A stretch of DNA of 64,000 nucleotides from positions 2,707,036-2,771,035 of the forward strand of contig NZ_CP009516.1 of NCBI RefSeq assembly GCF_000970285.1. The letters run 5' to 3'. This document shows positions 8,392 through 16,343 of this stretch, piece after piece (the stretch's first letter is position 1; every line of letters begins with the position of its first letter). Origin of the DNA: Methanosarcina horonobensis HB-1 = JCM 15518 (GTDB lineage Archaea; Halobacteriota; Methanosarcinia; Methanosarcinales; Methanosarcinaceae). A program made the position numbers and the translations under genes. Below the pieces are notes generated by a model that saw only the letters and a program-made list of their open reading frames with translations, searched no databases and had not been told where the DNA came from.

Positions 8392-8942
8392 AGATAATTA
8401 AGACGTTAGGTATGTTGATTGTTATTTTTTATTTAAGAGTAAAAATATATTATATTTTTCATTTTTTGGCGTTGAAATTTAACTTTTTGTTTTTTTATTT
8501 TTCTTATATATTTTATATCGCTTTTACTAATTCCTTTTTTATATTTTTTCGGGTGTTATTGTTAAAGCTTTCTGTTTAATTTCTTCCATATTAACAAAAG
8601 TCTGTGACTTGATTATATTCAAAAGGCTGATCTTCAATATTATTAGCTTCCTTTCCAATGTAGATCAGCCCAACAACCCAAACCTGTTTTCTCCCTAAGA
8701 CTCCAATATCATCCTAGAATGTGTGCTTAAAATTTTGGGTGAGTAAAAACAAAATTAAAACAATAAAACTGCTATAAATTAAAGTATTTTTAGGTTTAAG
8801 TGTTCTTCTAACCTTCTTTTATGGTTGTAATAATTAGTTATAAGTTCTGTGGTTTTACATGACGAAAAATAGCTGGGTTTATAAAAGAACACCTTAAGTA
8901 CTGAGGAAAATATTTTACCGTTTTGGGTTAGATCTAATGATC
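8392..8942. other. intergenic region between convergent TPR genes, holding a polB relic
   Basis: This stretch lies between the two convergent TPR genes. It contains the decayed polymerase fragment described separately at about 8470-8725. The remainder, 8726-8942, is AT-rich and without recognisable features. Confidence 0.7.
8470..8725 (-). pseudogene. decayed 3' fragment of a second casposon polB gene
   Basis: Read on the minus strand, this stretch matches the 3' part of the intact polB at about 18683-18950. Shared blocks include GATATTGGAGT, CTGATCTACATTGGAAAGGA, AATAATATTGA and AATATGGAAGA. The implied peptide GLIYIGKEANNIEDQP is the same as in the intact protein, but the frame breaks soon after. 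It has no start, several frame changes and no upstream polymerase motifs. By eye it is roughly three-quarters identical to the intact gene, so it is a diverged copy, not a recent duplicate. Confidence 0.88.
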
Positions 8943-11900
8943 TCATGGCTTGAGTGCATATTCAAGGTCTTTAAGTTGCTTTTCTATTAGACTTGGAGTT
9001 AACTCAAATGTAGGAGGAGGGCGCACTTCAATTTCAAATTGGCTACCTTTGAAATGTTGAATATTGGGTGATGATAAAATAAAAAGTAATATTAGAGTTA
9101 GAAACGTTAACTGGGTTGTATTTTCTTTCCAATCGATTGCAGAAAAAAAACTACTCGCGAAAAGCTCGCCAATTTGAGCTGGTAATAAAAGTCCAATTAA
9201 AGAAAGTGTAAGTATTATAAATGTAACCCCCTTGAAGAAACGGTTTGTTGGAGAGTACAACCACCATTTCCAAATTGAAGGTCTTATTTTACTATTCCAA
9301 ATATTATCTAGAGTATCACTAGCCAATTTCTCTATTTTCTTATCTGGAGTTAAACTTTTGCATTTCTTAAGATAATCAATTGCTGTAAAGTAATCATTAA
9401 TTTTGTAGTAAAAGCATCCTAGAAAATAATAGTTATAAGCTGTAATTGTTGACCTTTCCAATTTGGTTAATAGTGGGTTTATCTTTTCTACCAACTTTAC
9501 CGTTGATTTCTCGCTCATATCAAAGTAAATTGCAATTTTCTTTATAAGTTTTAGTAAATATATGCCCAAAATTTTTAATCTGCGAGGAACTATCTTTATG
9601 TTTGTACTATATTTTTGAGAATAGTAGATATCTACCTTTTCAAGTTCTCTTATGATTGCAAGTATCATATCTTGGTATTTTTTTTCATCCGATGCAAGTT
9701 CTGATTCTGCCATTAAATATTTTGCATAAGAATGCCACAGAAGGTATCTTGGGTTTCTTAAATTAACAGAAATAGCTTTTTTAAAATACTCCATTGAAGT
9801 GGCATAATCATGTTCTTCAATTTTGATCTTGCCCTTTATACACAAAGAGGCATCATTTTTTTTATCTATTAACAGGGCATTTTCTGCATATTTGGAAGCA
9901 TTTATTAGATCTCCAAACATCAAATAATATTCAGCTAAAATATAAGATATTTCAGCATCTTGAGGGCTAAGATTTAAGGCTTGTTCTAATACTTGCAAAC
10001 ATTCAGTGTATTCTTTGGCAAAATAAAGGGCTACACCTTTACTTATCCATGCACGAGTATTTTTCGGGGAAAAGGCTATTACTTCATCATATGCTTTTAA
10101 TGCACGACTGTAAATTCCTAAATAAGTCAGTAAATTGCCTTTGTTAATCCACGCATCCACATTTTCTGGATCAATTTCTATTGCTTTCTTATATGCTTCT
10201 AAAGACTTTTCGTATTCTCTCCAGGTCCACAAAATCCAAGCTTTATTAATCCAATCATTTACTTTTTTCGGCTCAATTGTTATTATCTTTTCACGGGCTT
10301 CCGAATAACCCTTATACTCTCCCCCCATACTTAATAAAATACGTTCTTTATTGATCCATGCATCTATATTTTCAGGTTCAATTTCGTTTACCTTTCTATA
10401 TGCTTCCAATGCTTCTTTACATCTTTTAAGATTTTTTAGAATATTTCCTCTTTTAAGCCACAGATCTGCATTTTTGGGTTCAATTGATATTGCTTTATCA
10501 AAAGCTTCAAGAGCATCTTCATATCTTTTAAGATAATATAGAGCATTCCCTTTTTTAGACCATACATCTTCATTTTCTGGGTCAATTTCTATCGCTTTAT
10601 TAAAATCTTCAAGAGCTTTATTATACTCCTTGAGATGAATTAAAACGTGACCTTTATTGACCCATGCTTTTGCATTTTCAGGCTCAATCTTTGTTACCTT
10701 TTCAACAGCTTCTAGTGCCTCATTGTATCTTTCAAGGTTATCTAAAATGGCCCCTTTGTTAACCCATGCTTTAGAATTTTCTGGCTCAATTCTTATTGCC
10801 TTTTCGTATGCCTCTAAAGCCTCTTCACACCTTCTAAGATAAATTAGAACAATTCCTCTCTGAAGCCAATTATCTACAATTTCGGGGTTTATTTCTATTG
10901 ACTTATCAATGACTTCTAGAGCCTCTTCGTATCTTTTAAGATCAATAAGAGCACTTCCTTTATTTGTCAAAGGTACCAAATTATCTGGGTCAATTTTTAT
11001 TGCTTTTTCATACGCCTCAAGAGCCTCTTCATACTTTTTCAGCTCAAAAAGAACATATCCTTTATTGATCCATACATCTACATTTTCTGGGTCTATTTCT
11101 ATTGCTTTGCTAAAAGCTTTTAGAGCCTCTTCACGCCTTCTAAGAAATATTAGAACAGTTCCTCTCTTAAACCAAGCACCTGCATTTTCAGGTTCAATTA
11201 ATATTACTTTGTCAAAAGCTTCCAAAGCTTCTTTATATCTTTCAAGGTAAATCAGCGCATATCCTTTATTGAACCAAGCTTTTGCATTTTCTGGCTCAAT
11301 CAATAGTAACTCGTCAAAAGCTTCCAGTGCTTCTTTATACCTCTTAAGTTCGTTGAGGATATTCCCTTTATTAAACCATGCATCTACATTTTCAGGTTCA
11401 ATTTCTATTACCTTTATGTATGCAGTTAGGGACTCATCAAACTTTTTGATATGGCTGAGAACAGATCCTTTATAAATCCATGCATTTATATTTTCAGGTT
11501 CAGTTTCGATTACCTTTCCATATGCTTCCAGAGATTCCTTATATCTTTTAAGATAAAATAAAACATTTCCTCTATGTATCCGTGCATCTGCATTTTCCGG
11601 ATCTATTTCTATTGCTTTGTCAAAAGCTTCTAGAGCCTCTTTATATCTTTTAAATTCATATAGAAAATTTCCTTTATAAAGCCAAACAGTTACATTTTCT
11701 GAATCTATTTTTGTTGCTTCATCAAAAACTTCAAAAGCCTCATTATATCTTTTTAGAGTACTTAAAATAATCCCTTTCTGTAGATGCAAGTTTACATTTC
11801 TTGGTTCAATTTCTGTTTGCTTTTCAATTACGTTAAGAAATTCTTCAAACTTTTTAAGAGAGAGTAGAATTTTCCCTTTACTAGCCAATATTTCTTTATT

Positions 11901-12329
11901 TTCAGGATCAATTTCTATCGCTTTGTCAAATGCTTCCAGAGCTTTTTCGTATCTTCGAAGGTCTTCTAGAATACACCCTTTATTGATCCATGTTCGTACA
12001 TTTTCAGGGTCAATTTTTATTGCCTCTTCATACGCTTCAAGAGCTTCTTCATACCTTTTGAGATAAAAAAGAACATACCCTTTATTGTTCCATATATCTA
12101 CATTTTCTGGGTCTATTTCTATTGCTTTGCTAAAAGCTTTTAAAGCCTCTTCTAATCTTTTAAGGTATATTAGAACAATCCCTTTTTTGAACCATATCTC
12201 CGAATTTTTAGGCTCAATTAATAGTGCTTTTTCAATTGCTTCAAGAGATTCTCTATACTCCATCTGAAGTAACAATATATCTGCTCTATTAATCCATGTA
12301 GTTACGGTTTCTGGTTCATCATAGTCCAT
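8943..12329 (-). CDS. casposon cargo: giant TPR membrane protein
   Basis: This 1128-residue protein has about 25 TPR units of 34 residues covering residues 1 to roughly 890. The common pattern is AWINKG-L--LKRYEEALEAFDKAIEIDPEN. A helical segment follows, then two transmembrane helices near 1020-1095 (FIILTLSLIGLLL and LTFLTLILLFILS) and a short soluble tail. The topology suggests a large cytoplasmic TPR superhelix tethered to the membrane by its C-terminus, the mirror image of the N-terminally anchored TPR protein on the opposite strand. The ATG at 12329 has no obvious ribosome binding site. I infer a scaffold or sensor role; no enzyme domain is visible. Confidence 0.82.
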   Translation of the reverse strand: MDYDEPETVTTWINRADILLLQMEYRESLEAIEKALLIEPKNSEIWFKKGIVLIYLKRLEEALKAFSKAIEIDPENVDIWNNKGYVLFYLKRYEEALEAYEEAIKIDPENVRTWINKGCILEDLRRYEKALEAFDKAIEIDPENKEILASKGKILLSLKKFEEFLNVIEKQTEIEPRNVNLHLQKGIILSTLKRYNEAFEVFDEATKIDSENVTVWLYKGNFLYEFKRYKEALEAFDKAIEIDPENADARIHRGNVLFYLKRYKESLEAYGKVIETEPENINAWIYKGSVLSHIKKFDESLTAYIKVIEIEPENVDAWFNKGNILNELKRYKEALEAFDELLLIEPENAKAWFNKGYALIYLERYKEALEAFDKVILIEPENAGAWFKRGTVLIFLRRREEALKAFSKAIEIDPENVDVWINKGYVLFELKKYEEALEAYEKAIKIDPDNLVPLTNKGSALIDLKRYEEALEVIDKSIEINPEIVDNWLQRGIVLIYLRRCEEALEAYEKAIRIEPENSKAWVNKGAILDNLERYNEALEAVEKVTKIEPENAKAWVNKGHVLIHLKEYNKALEDFNKAIEIDPENEDVWSKKGNALYYLKRYEDALEAFDKAISIEPKNADLWLKRGNILKNLKRCKEALEAYRKVNEIEPENIDAWINKERILLSMGGEYKGYSEAREKIITIEPKKVNDWINKAWILWTWREYEKSLEAYKKAIEIDPENVDAWINKGNLLTYLGIYSRALKAYDEVIAFSPKNTRAWISKGVALYFAKEYTECLQVLEQALNLSPQDAEISYILAEYYLMFGDLINASKYAENALLIDKKNDASLCIKGKIKIEEHDYATSMEYFKKAISVNLRNPRYLLWHSYAKYLMAESELASDEKKYQDMILAIIRELEKVDIYYSQKYSTNIKIVPRRLKILGIYLLKLIKKIAIYFDMSEKSTVKLVEKINPLLTKLERSTITAYNYYFLGCFYYKINDYFTAIDYLKKCKSLTPDKKIEKLASDTLDNIWNSKIRPSIWKWWLYSPTNRFFKGVTFIILTLSLIGLLLPAQIGELFASSFFSAIDWKENTTQLTFLTLILLFILSSPNIQHFKGSQFEIEVRPPPTFELTPSLIEKQLKDLEYALKP

Positions 12330-12771
12330 ATAACTATTTTAGTTAAAATTAATAGATATCAAACTTTCGAAATTTAGTTTTTAGCTCGTGATAAACATCA
12401 GATGATTAAAACTAAACTCTATATAATTTTTAATTATAGATAGTTAACATTTTATGGGAAAAAGAAAACTTATTCCTTGAATTTTCTCTTTTTTACGTTA
12501 TATTGTCTAAAATATAATATATAGTCGAATTTGGAAGAGAACTAACAAGATATAAATATCGTTGTTTAACTTCAATGTTGTTTAACTCAAAATTAGGAAA
12601 TTCTTGGTTTTAACGCTTATTCCATTTACAAACTGTTCTTTTTGATTACAAGAATTCATGAATAACTTGTCTTGAATTTTTTGGAAAAACAATTCTTTAA
12701 AAAATGTTAAAAAGCTTTGAAAAAAAACATTTATTTTTCGCTAACTCCCTTAACTTTAGAACTTAAAACTT
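12330..12771. other. intergenic region between TPR gene and casposase
   Basis: This AT-rich stretch of 440 bases has no gene. At 12562-12593 it contains a double GTTTAAC element (TTGTTTAACTT then GTTGTTTAACTCAAAA) almost the same as 5303-5334 near the left end. It could serve as regulatory sequence for the TPR gene or mark an old boundary. Confidence 0.6.
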
Positions 12772-13998
12772 TTAAACCTTAACCTGCCCCCCAGAAACTA
12801 AGTTTTCCCAAGCTTTAACTCTCTCTAAAACATGGCTGTTGAGCGTGAAAGGCTTATCATTTTTGGCATTTTGCTTCATGTAATGTAAAGTTCCTTTGGA
12901 AAAACCTAGTTTTTTCCAATCAACATAAGAAATGTTAAGGATTTTTTGCCTTATTTCTTGAGAATCAACCCTAAAAACCCCAAACTCAGGATTAACAAAT
13001 TCAAGTCTTTTGGTTTTTCCTGTTAAATAATGGCTTAACTCCCTGGTTTTTAAAAGTAAAACAGACCCCCAGGTTGTTTGTTTATTATCATAACTCACAG
13101 TTTTGTTTAACATATTAGAAAACTCATTAACTATTTTTTTGGCCCCAGAGCTTCTTAATTTTAAATTATAACTGTCAGTTATAATAAAATCTTTCTTATC
13201 CATCGTGTTATTTTCTATTAGGTTGATAACAGCCAGATCCACAAGGAATCTAAAAGGCTCCTGAAGGTCATAGGCTAAACTGTTCTTGCTAGGGTTCATT
13301 TCGTGTAAAAACCCTACATGAGGATCTAACCCGACTGAATTAATGGCTCTCAAGCATTCAGCTTCAAGCAAAGCATAGCCATAATTAAGCATGGTGTTTA
13401 CCATATCTCCTGAACCCATAGGCCTTCTATACTGATCTATTCTTGAACAGAACTCATACTTTTCTGGGATTGCTTTTGAAAACTCATTCCAGTATCTCCA
13501 GGCCAAACCCCCTTCAACTCCCATAATTTCTTTAACGGCCTTGACTCTTTCTAATTTTTTGAGTTCATCTGATACATCAAAATTAATTTCGGGATATCTT
13601 AATTTAAGATAATCAAGGACTGCCTGAGATTTTTTAAATTTGGCTTCGATGAACTTTTTTGCGATCTCAACCCTTTTTTCCTGATCTTCAAAAGCATGGT
13701 ACTGAGCGAATTTTGTTTTCACATTGGTACTTTCAGGAGGAAGCATTGTTGTCAAAAGCTTACCATCCCAATTAAGAATGGAAATCTGAACATTGTGCTT
13801 AATCAGCCATCGAATAGCATCTAAGGTAAGATTTCCTTTTCTGCCATAAATGATAATACTATCAATGTCTATCCTTTTTGGAAAGAAAACATATTCTTTA
13901 GGCTCTTCACATGTTGAGGACCTGCCTTCTTTAATGTAAAGCTTACCCCCATCAACACGCATATCTATGCCATACCCATCCAATAACAGAAGTTTCAT
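12772..13998 (-). CDS. cas1: casposase (Cas1-family integrase with C-terminal helix-turn-helix)
   Basis: The 408-residue protein has the Cas1 beta-strand domain at 1-90 and the helical catalytic domain after it. The active-site residues expected for Cas1 are E212 in NYGYALLEAE, H232 in GFLHEMNPSKNSLAYD and E247 in LQEPFRFLVD. A C-terminal extension with YVDWKKLGFSKGTLHYMK is the helix-turn-helix typical of casposases. It integrates the casposon ends and generates the 14-bp target duplication. The open frame runs back to 14187, but the start is the ATG at 13998: a GGGGGGTT ribosome binding site lies just before it, and the upstream part overlaps another gene out of frame. It follows the putative regulator gene with a 52-base gap. 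Confidence 0.95.
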   Translation of the reverse strand: MKLLLLDGYGIDMRVDGGKLYIKEGRSSTCEEPKEYVFFPKRIDIDSIIIYGRKGNLTLDAIRWLIKHNVQISILNWDGKLLTTMLPPESTNVKTKFAQYHAFEDQEKRVEIAKKFIEAKFKKSQAVLDYLKLRYPEINFDVSDELKKLERVKAVKEIMGVEGGLAWRYWNEFSKAIPEKYEFCSRIDQYRRPMGSGDMVNTMLNYGYALLEAECLRAINSVGLDPHVGFLHEMNPSKNSLAYDLQEPFRFLVDLAVINLIENNTMDKKDFIITDSYNLKLRSSGAKKIVNEFSNMLNKTVSYDNKQTTWGSVLLLKTRELSHYLTGKTKRLEFVNPEFGVFRVDSQEIRQKILNISYVDWKKLGFSKGTLHYMKQNAKNDKPFTLNSHVLERVKAWENLVSGGQVKV

Positions 13999-14050
13999 TT
14001 TTAACCCCCCATGTCTTTGTATTGGGCCAAAAAATTTAAGCATTTTTACT

Positions 14051-15100
14051 TTATTTTTTATCCCAATATTTTTTGAGCCCACCCATATTTGGTTTTTCGC
14101 CTGTCTCGCAAGGTCCAGACTTAAAAAGTTCATCCATTTCTTTTTGTGTTTCAGGTACCTCCTCGGCCCAGTCTCTAAGGTCAGCAAGAATATCTGCGGT
14201 TTCTGTGTCTCCTTCTCTTCTCAGACTATTTTCCAAGTTAAATAATTTTATTTTTGATTTTTTAATGACCTTAGCTGTAGTCCAATCAAAATAGTCATTT
14301 TTAAATTCTGATAAATTACCTACTTCACAATCTTTAATCAACTGTTCAATAACAGCATTATCATCATAATCTCCAAGAAGCCGGATAGCGTAAGTTCTTA
14401 TCATTGTATGTTTTTTATGTCCTTCAGGATATCTTTCTAATACTTTCTTTAATTTTTCCACCAAATCCTCTTTATTTTGTGGTTTAATTTCCTTTTTCGT
14501 AATATATTCATGAAGAATACGCAAAAAACCTTCAACTAATTCAGCATCTTCAGTATCTAATTTCGATGCCAAAGCATCAAGTTGATTTGGAAGCAAAATA
14601 TATCTTTTGCAACGGTTTATTTCACGTAAAATCATTTTTTTATCAAGATCATCCCCTTTAATGTGACTATCAATTATCTTATCTAATTCGCCATCCCTCT
14701 CGATAGTTTCTTTTAGAACAAGGTATTTGGCTCGGCCATCTTTTTTCTGTCCATCTGTGATCTTTATCCCATACTTTTTGAGTTGCTTTTCTGTTAAAGC
14801 GGCAATTATACCGTCTTTTTTTAACTTTTGAATTCTTCTCTGAATTGTTCTCTTACCTTTCTTGTTCTCTTCATTCACCTTGAAATCTATTTCCTTACTC
14901 TCACTTTTCTTAGAATCTTCTTTTACGATTCCGTTATTCTCGGCGTTTGTATCTTCATTAAACTTTTTATCTTCTTTACTCTCACGCTTCTTTGGGCCCT
15001 CTCTTGCAAAATTGGCAATAATCTCTATAGACTGCACATAGGGCCTTCCCCTCATGAAATTTACAATTTGAGTGTCAGTATCTGCGTCATTTTCGTTCAT
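14051..15100 (-). CDS. casposon core protein, putative DNA-binding regulator
   Basis: This 349-residue protein is highly charged. An N-terminal segment (IVNFMRGRPYVQSIEIIANF) and a later RTIQRRIQKLKKDGIIAAL segment look like two halves of a winged helix split by a low-complexity Lys/Glu linker at about 35-80. The C-terminal two-thirds are helical and unrecognised. It is the first gene of a two-gene operon with the casposase and is divergent from the ribbon-helix-helix gene across an 89-base region with an inverted repeat. I infer a transcriptional or transposition accessory role. Confidence 0.65.
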   Translation of the reverse strand: MNENDADTDTQIVNFMRGRPYVQSIEIIANFAREGPKKRESKEDKKFNEDTNAENNGIVKEDSKKSESKEIDFKVNEENKKGKRTIQRRIQKLKKDGIIAALTEKQLKKYGIKITDGQKKDGRAKYLVLKETIERDGELDKIIDSHIKGDDLDKKMILREINRCKRYILLPNQLDALASKLDTEDAELVEGFLRILHEYITKKEIKPQNKEDLVEKLKKVLERYPEGHKKHTMIRTYAIRLLGDYDDNAVIEQLIKDCEVGNLSEFKNDYFDWTTAKVIKKSKIKLFNLENSLRREGDTETADILADLRDWAEEVPETQKEMDELFKSGPCETGEKPNMGGLKKYWDKK

Positions 15101-15124
15101 TATTTGCCTTCTATATAAATGAAT

Positions 15125-15157
15125 GATGTCATAATTGATGTATAATTAGATGACATC
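15125..15157. promoter_or_regulatory. inverted-repeat operator candidate between divergent casposon operons
   Basis: GATGTCAT at 15125-15132 and ATGACATC at 15150-15157 are perfect inverted copies separated by 17 bases. They lie between two outward TATA-like elements: CTATATAAA at about 15111-15119 on the minus-strand side, and TATATATAA at about 15160-15168, some 22-25 bases before the start of the ribbon-helix-helix gene. This is what a binding site for an autoregulating ribbon-helix-helix repressor would look like. Confidence 0.6.
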
Positions 15158-15189
15158 GTATATATAACATTTTACCTTTTTAGTAGTTG

Positions 15190-15339
15190 ATGACTAAGAA
15201 AAAAACCAAACACAGAATTGTGATAACAATTCCTCCTTACCTTAAGAGGAAACTTGCACAGAAAGCAGAAGAATTCGGTTGCTCTCAAGCTGAAGTCCTG
15301 AGAACTTCTTTTATCAGGCTCCTGGAGGCTGATAAATGA
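15190..15339 (+). CDS. small ribbon-helix-helix protein
   Basis: This 49-residue protein reads MTKKKTKHRIVITIPPYLKR, then KLAQKAEEFGCSQAEVLRTS and a short tail. The beta-strand HRIVITIP followed by two helices, with SQAEVLR opening the second helix, is the ribbon-helix-helix DNA-binding fold. Its TGA overlaps the ATG of the next gene by four bases (ATGA), so the two are translationally coupled. The message is probably leaderless, since a TATATATAA box lies about 22-25 bases upstream. It is the best candidate for controlling the divergent casposon promoters. Confidence 0.8.
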   Translation: MTKKKTKHRIVITIPPYLKRKLAQKAEEFGCSQAEVLRTSFIRLLEADK

Positions 15340-15974
15340 GTCGGCCAAGGTTCTCCAAAGACCATAGAACATACGGTGGATGGAAGAAAGCACAGCCCAG
15401 AGATTCAAAGTATGCTAAGGAAATCATCCGAAAACATGAGTATTTTCCTGACAGAAGCCTGAGTCAGCTTAGAAAAGCCAGGATAGAAGATTATGAATTA
15501 AGCAAACGTGCTTGGGACAGTCTTTCAGATCAGGAGAAGACAGATAGGCTACTATCTCTCGAAGTTTTAAGGGGACTGCGAAAAGGAGAAAACCTTTCTT
15601 CTGTACTTGAAAAAATGGGCTTAAGAACAGAATTTGCACTCAAACATCTTGGAAAGAACCTGTACAAATCAGGAGGAACTTGGAAGGTTACAAAAACAGA
15701 TTCAATTCAGGCAGAAATGAGGATCTATTCCACTGAAGGCCTGATAAGTATTGTAACGGCTAATTCAAAGGATAGATCCTTACTCGCTCAATATCCTAAC
15801 AGGGTAACTAGAGCGTTAAAAAACAATGATCCTTCAATACTTGACAAATTCAAAGATTTAAAAATCATTGATGCTAACGGCAAAGAACATAGGTTTGAAA
15901 CAGATCTCCAGGCCCTTTATGAGATCATGGAAGCTCAAGAAGAGCCCGAATTTCAGGAACTTTATGTACACTAA
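15336..15974 (+). CDS. conserved casposon-type protein of unknown function
   Basis: The 212-residue protein is basic and mainly helical. It begins MSRPRFSKDHRTYGGWKKA. The middle contains LRGLRKGENLSSVLEKMGL, which resembles a helix-turn-helix, followed by ALKHLGKNLYKSGGTWKVTK and a region beginning RIYSTEGLISIVTANSKDRS, a pattern also seen in proteins encoded by mobile elements. It overlaps the ribbon-helix-helix gene by four bases and is 12 bases from the HNH gene, so it belongs to the polB operon. A DNA-binding role is likely; replication initiation would be a guess. Confidence 0.65.
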   Translation: MSRPRFSKDHRTYGGWKKAQPRDSKYAKEIIRKHEYFPDRSLSQLRKARIEDYELSKRAWDSLSDQEKTDRLLSLEVLRGLRKGENLSSVLEKMGLRTEFALKHLGKNLYKSGGTWKVTKTDSIQAEMRIYSTEGLISIVTANSKDRSLLAQYPNRVTRALKNNDPSILDKFKDLKIIDANGKEHRFETDLQALYEIMEAQEEPEFQELYVH

Positions 15975-15986
15975 ATAGGTGAAAAC

Positions 15987-16343
15987 ATGAGTAAAGAAAT
16001 TTATCAAAAATGTGTAAGAGAAGATATAAGGAATGGAATATCGGTTCCTCGTTGTGTAATGTGTGGAGAAGAAGATCAAGTTGTATTAGAGAAACATCAC
16101 AATTTTACAAGAAATGCTTCCGAAGAGATAGTATTACTCTGTAAAAACTGTCATGCCAAAATCACCAACGAACAAAACAAAGTAAGCCCTAAATCCAGGT
16201 CAACAGATGCTTCATATCTTGAAAAGATTGCTTATCAGCTAGTTACCATTGGAGCCATGTTAAGGGATACTGGAAAACAGTTAATCAAAATTGGCCACGA
16301 GTTGATACATTATGTCCAAAATTGTAGTTCGAAGCTTTACTAA
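15987..16343 (+). CDS. HNH endonuclease of the casposon
   Basis: The 118-residue protein contains the HNH nuclease core: the zinc knuckle CVMCG near residues 25-29, the catalytic EKHHN near 38-42, and the second knuckle LLCKNCHAKIT near 56-66. A helical tail follows. HNH nucleases are standard members of casposon gene sets; their role in transposition is not settled. It lies in the polB operon, and its last 32 bases overlap the start of polB in another frame. A clear ATG follows AGGTGAAAAC at about 15977-15986, a good ribosome binding site. Confidence 0.85.
   Translation: MSKEIYQKCVREDIRNGISVPRCVMCGEEDQVVLEKHHNFTRNASEEIVLLCKNCHAKITNEQNKVSPKSRSTDASYLEKIAYQLVTIGAMLRDTGKQLIKIGHELIHYVQNCSSKLY

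Noticed and set aside
10351-12267. Several plus-strand open frames with similar peptides (SGSI-ASKASSYLLR type)
   Set aside because: They are the antisense shadow of the 34-residue TPR array and repeat with its period.
14051-14187. N-terminal 63-residue extension of the casposase frame
   Set aside because: It lies inside the upstream gene in another frame, and the ATG at 13998 has a strong ribosome binding site and gives the normal Cas1 N-terminus.
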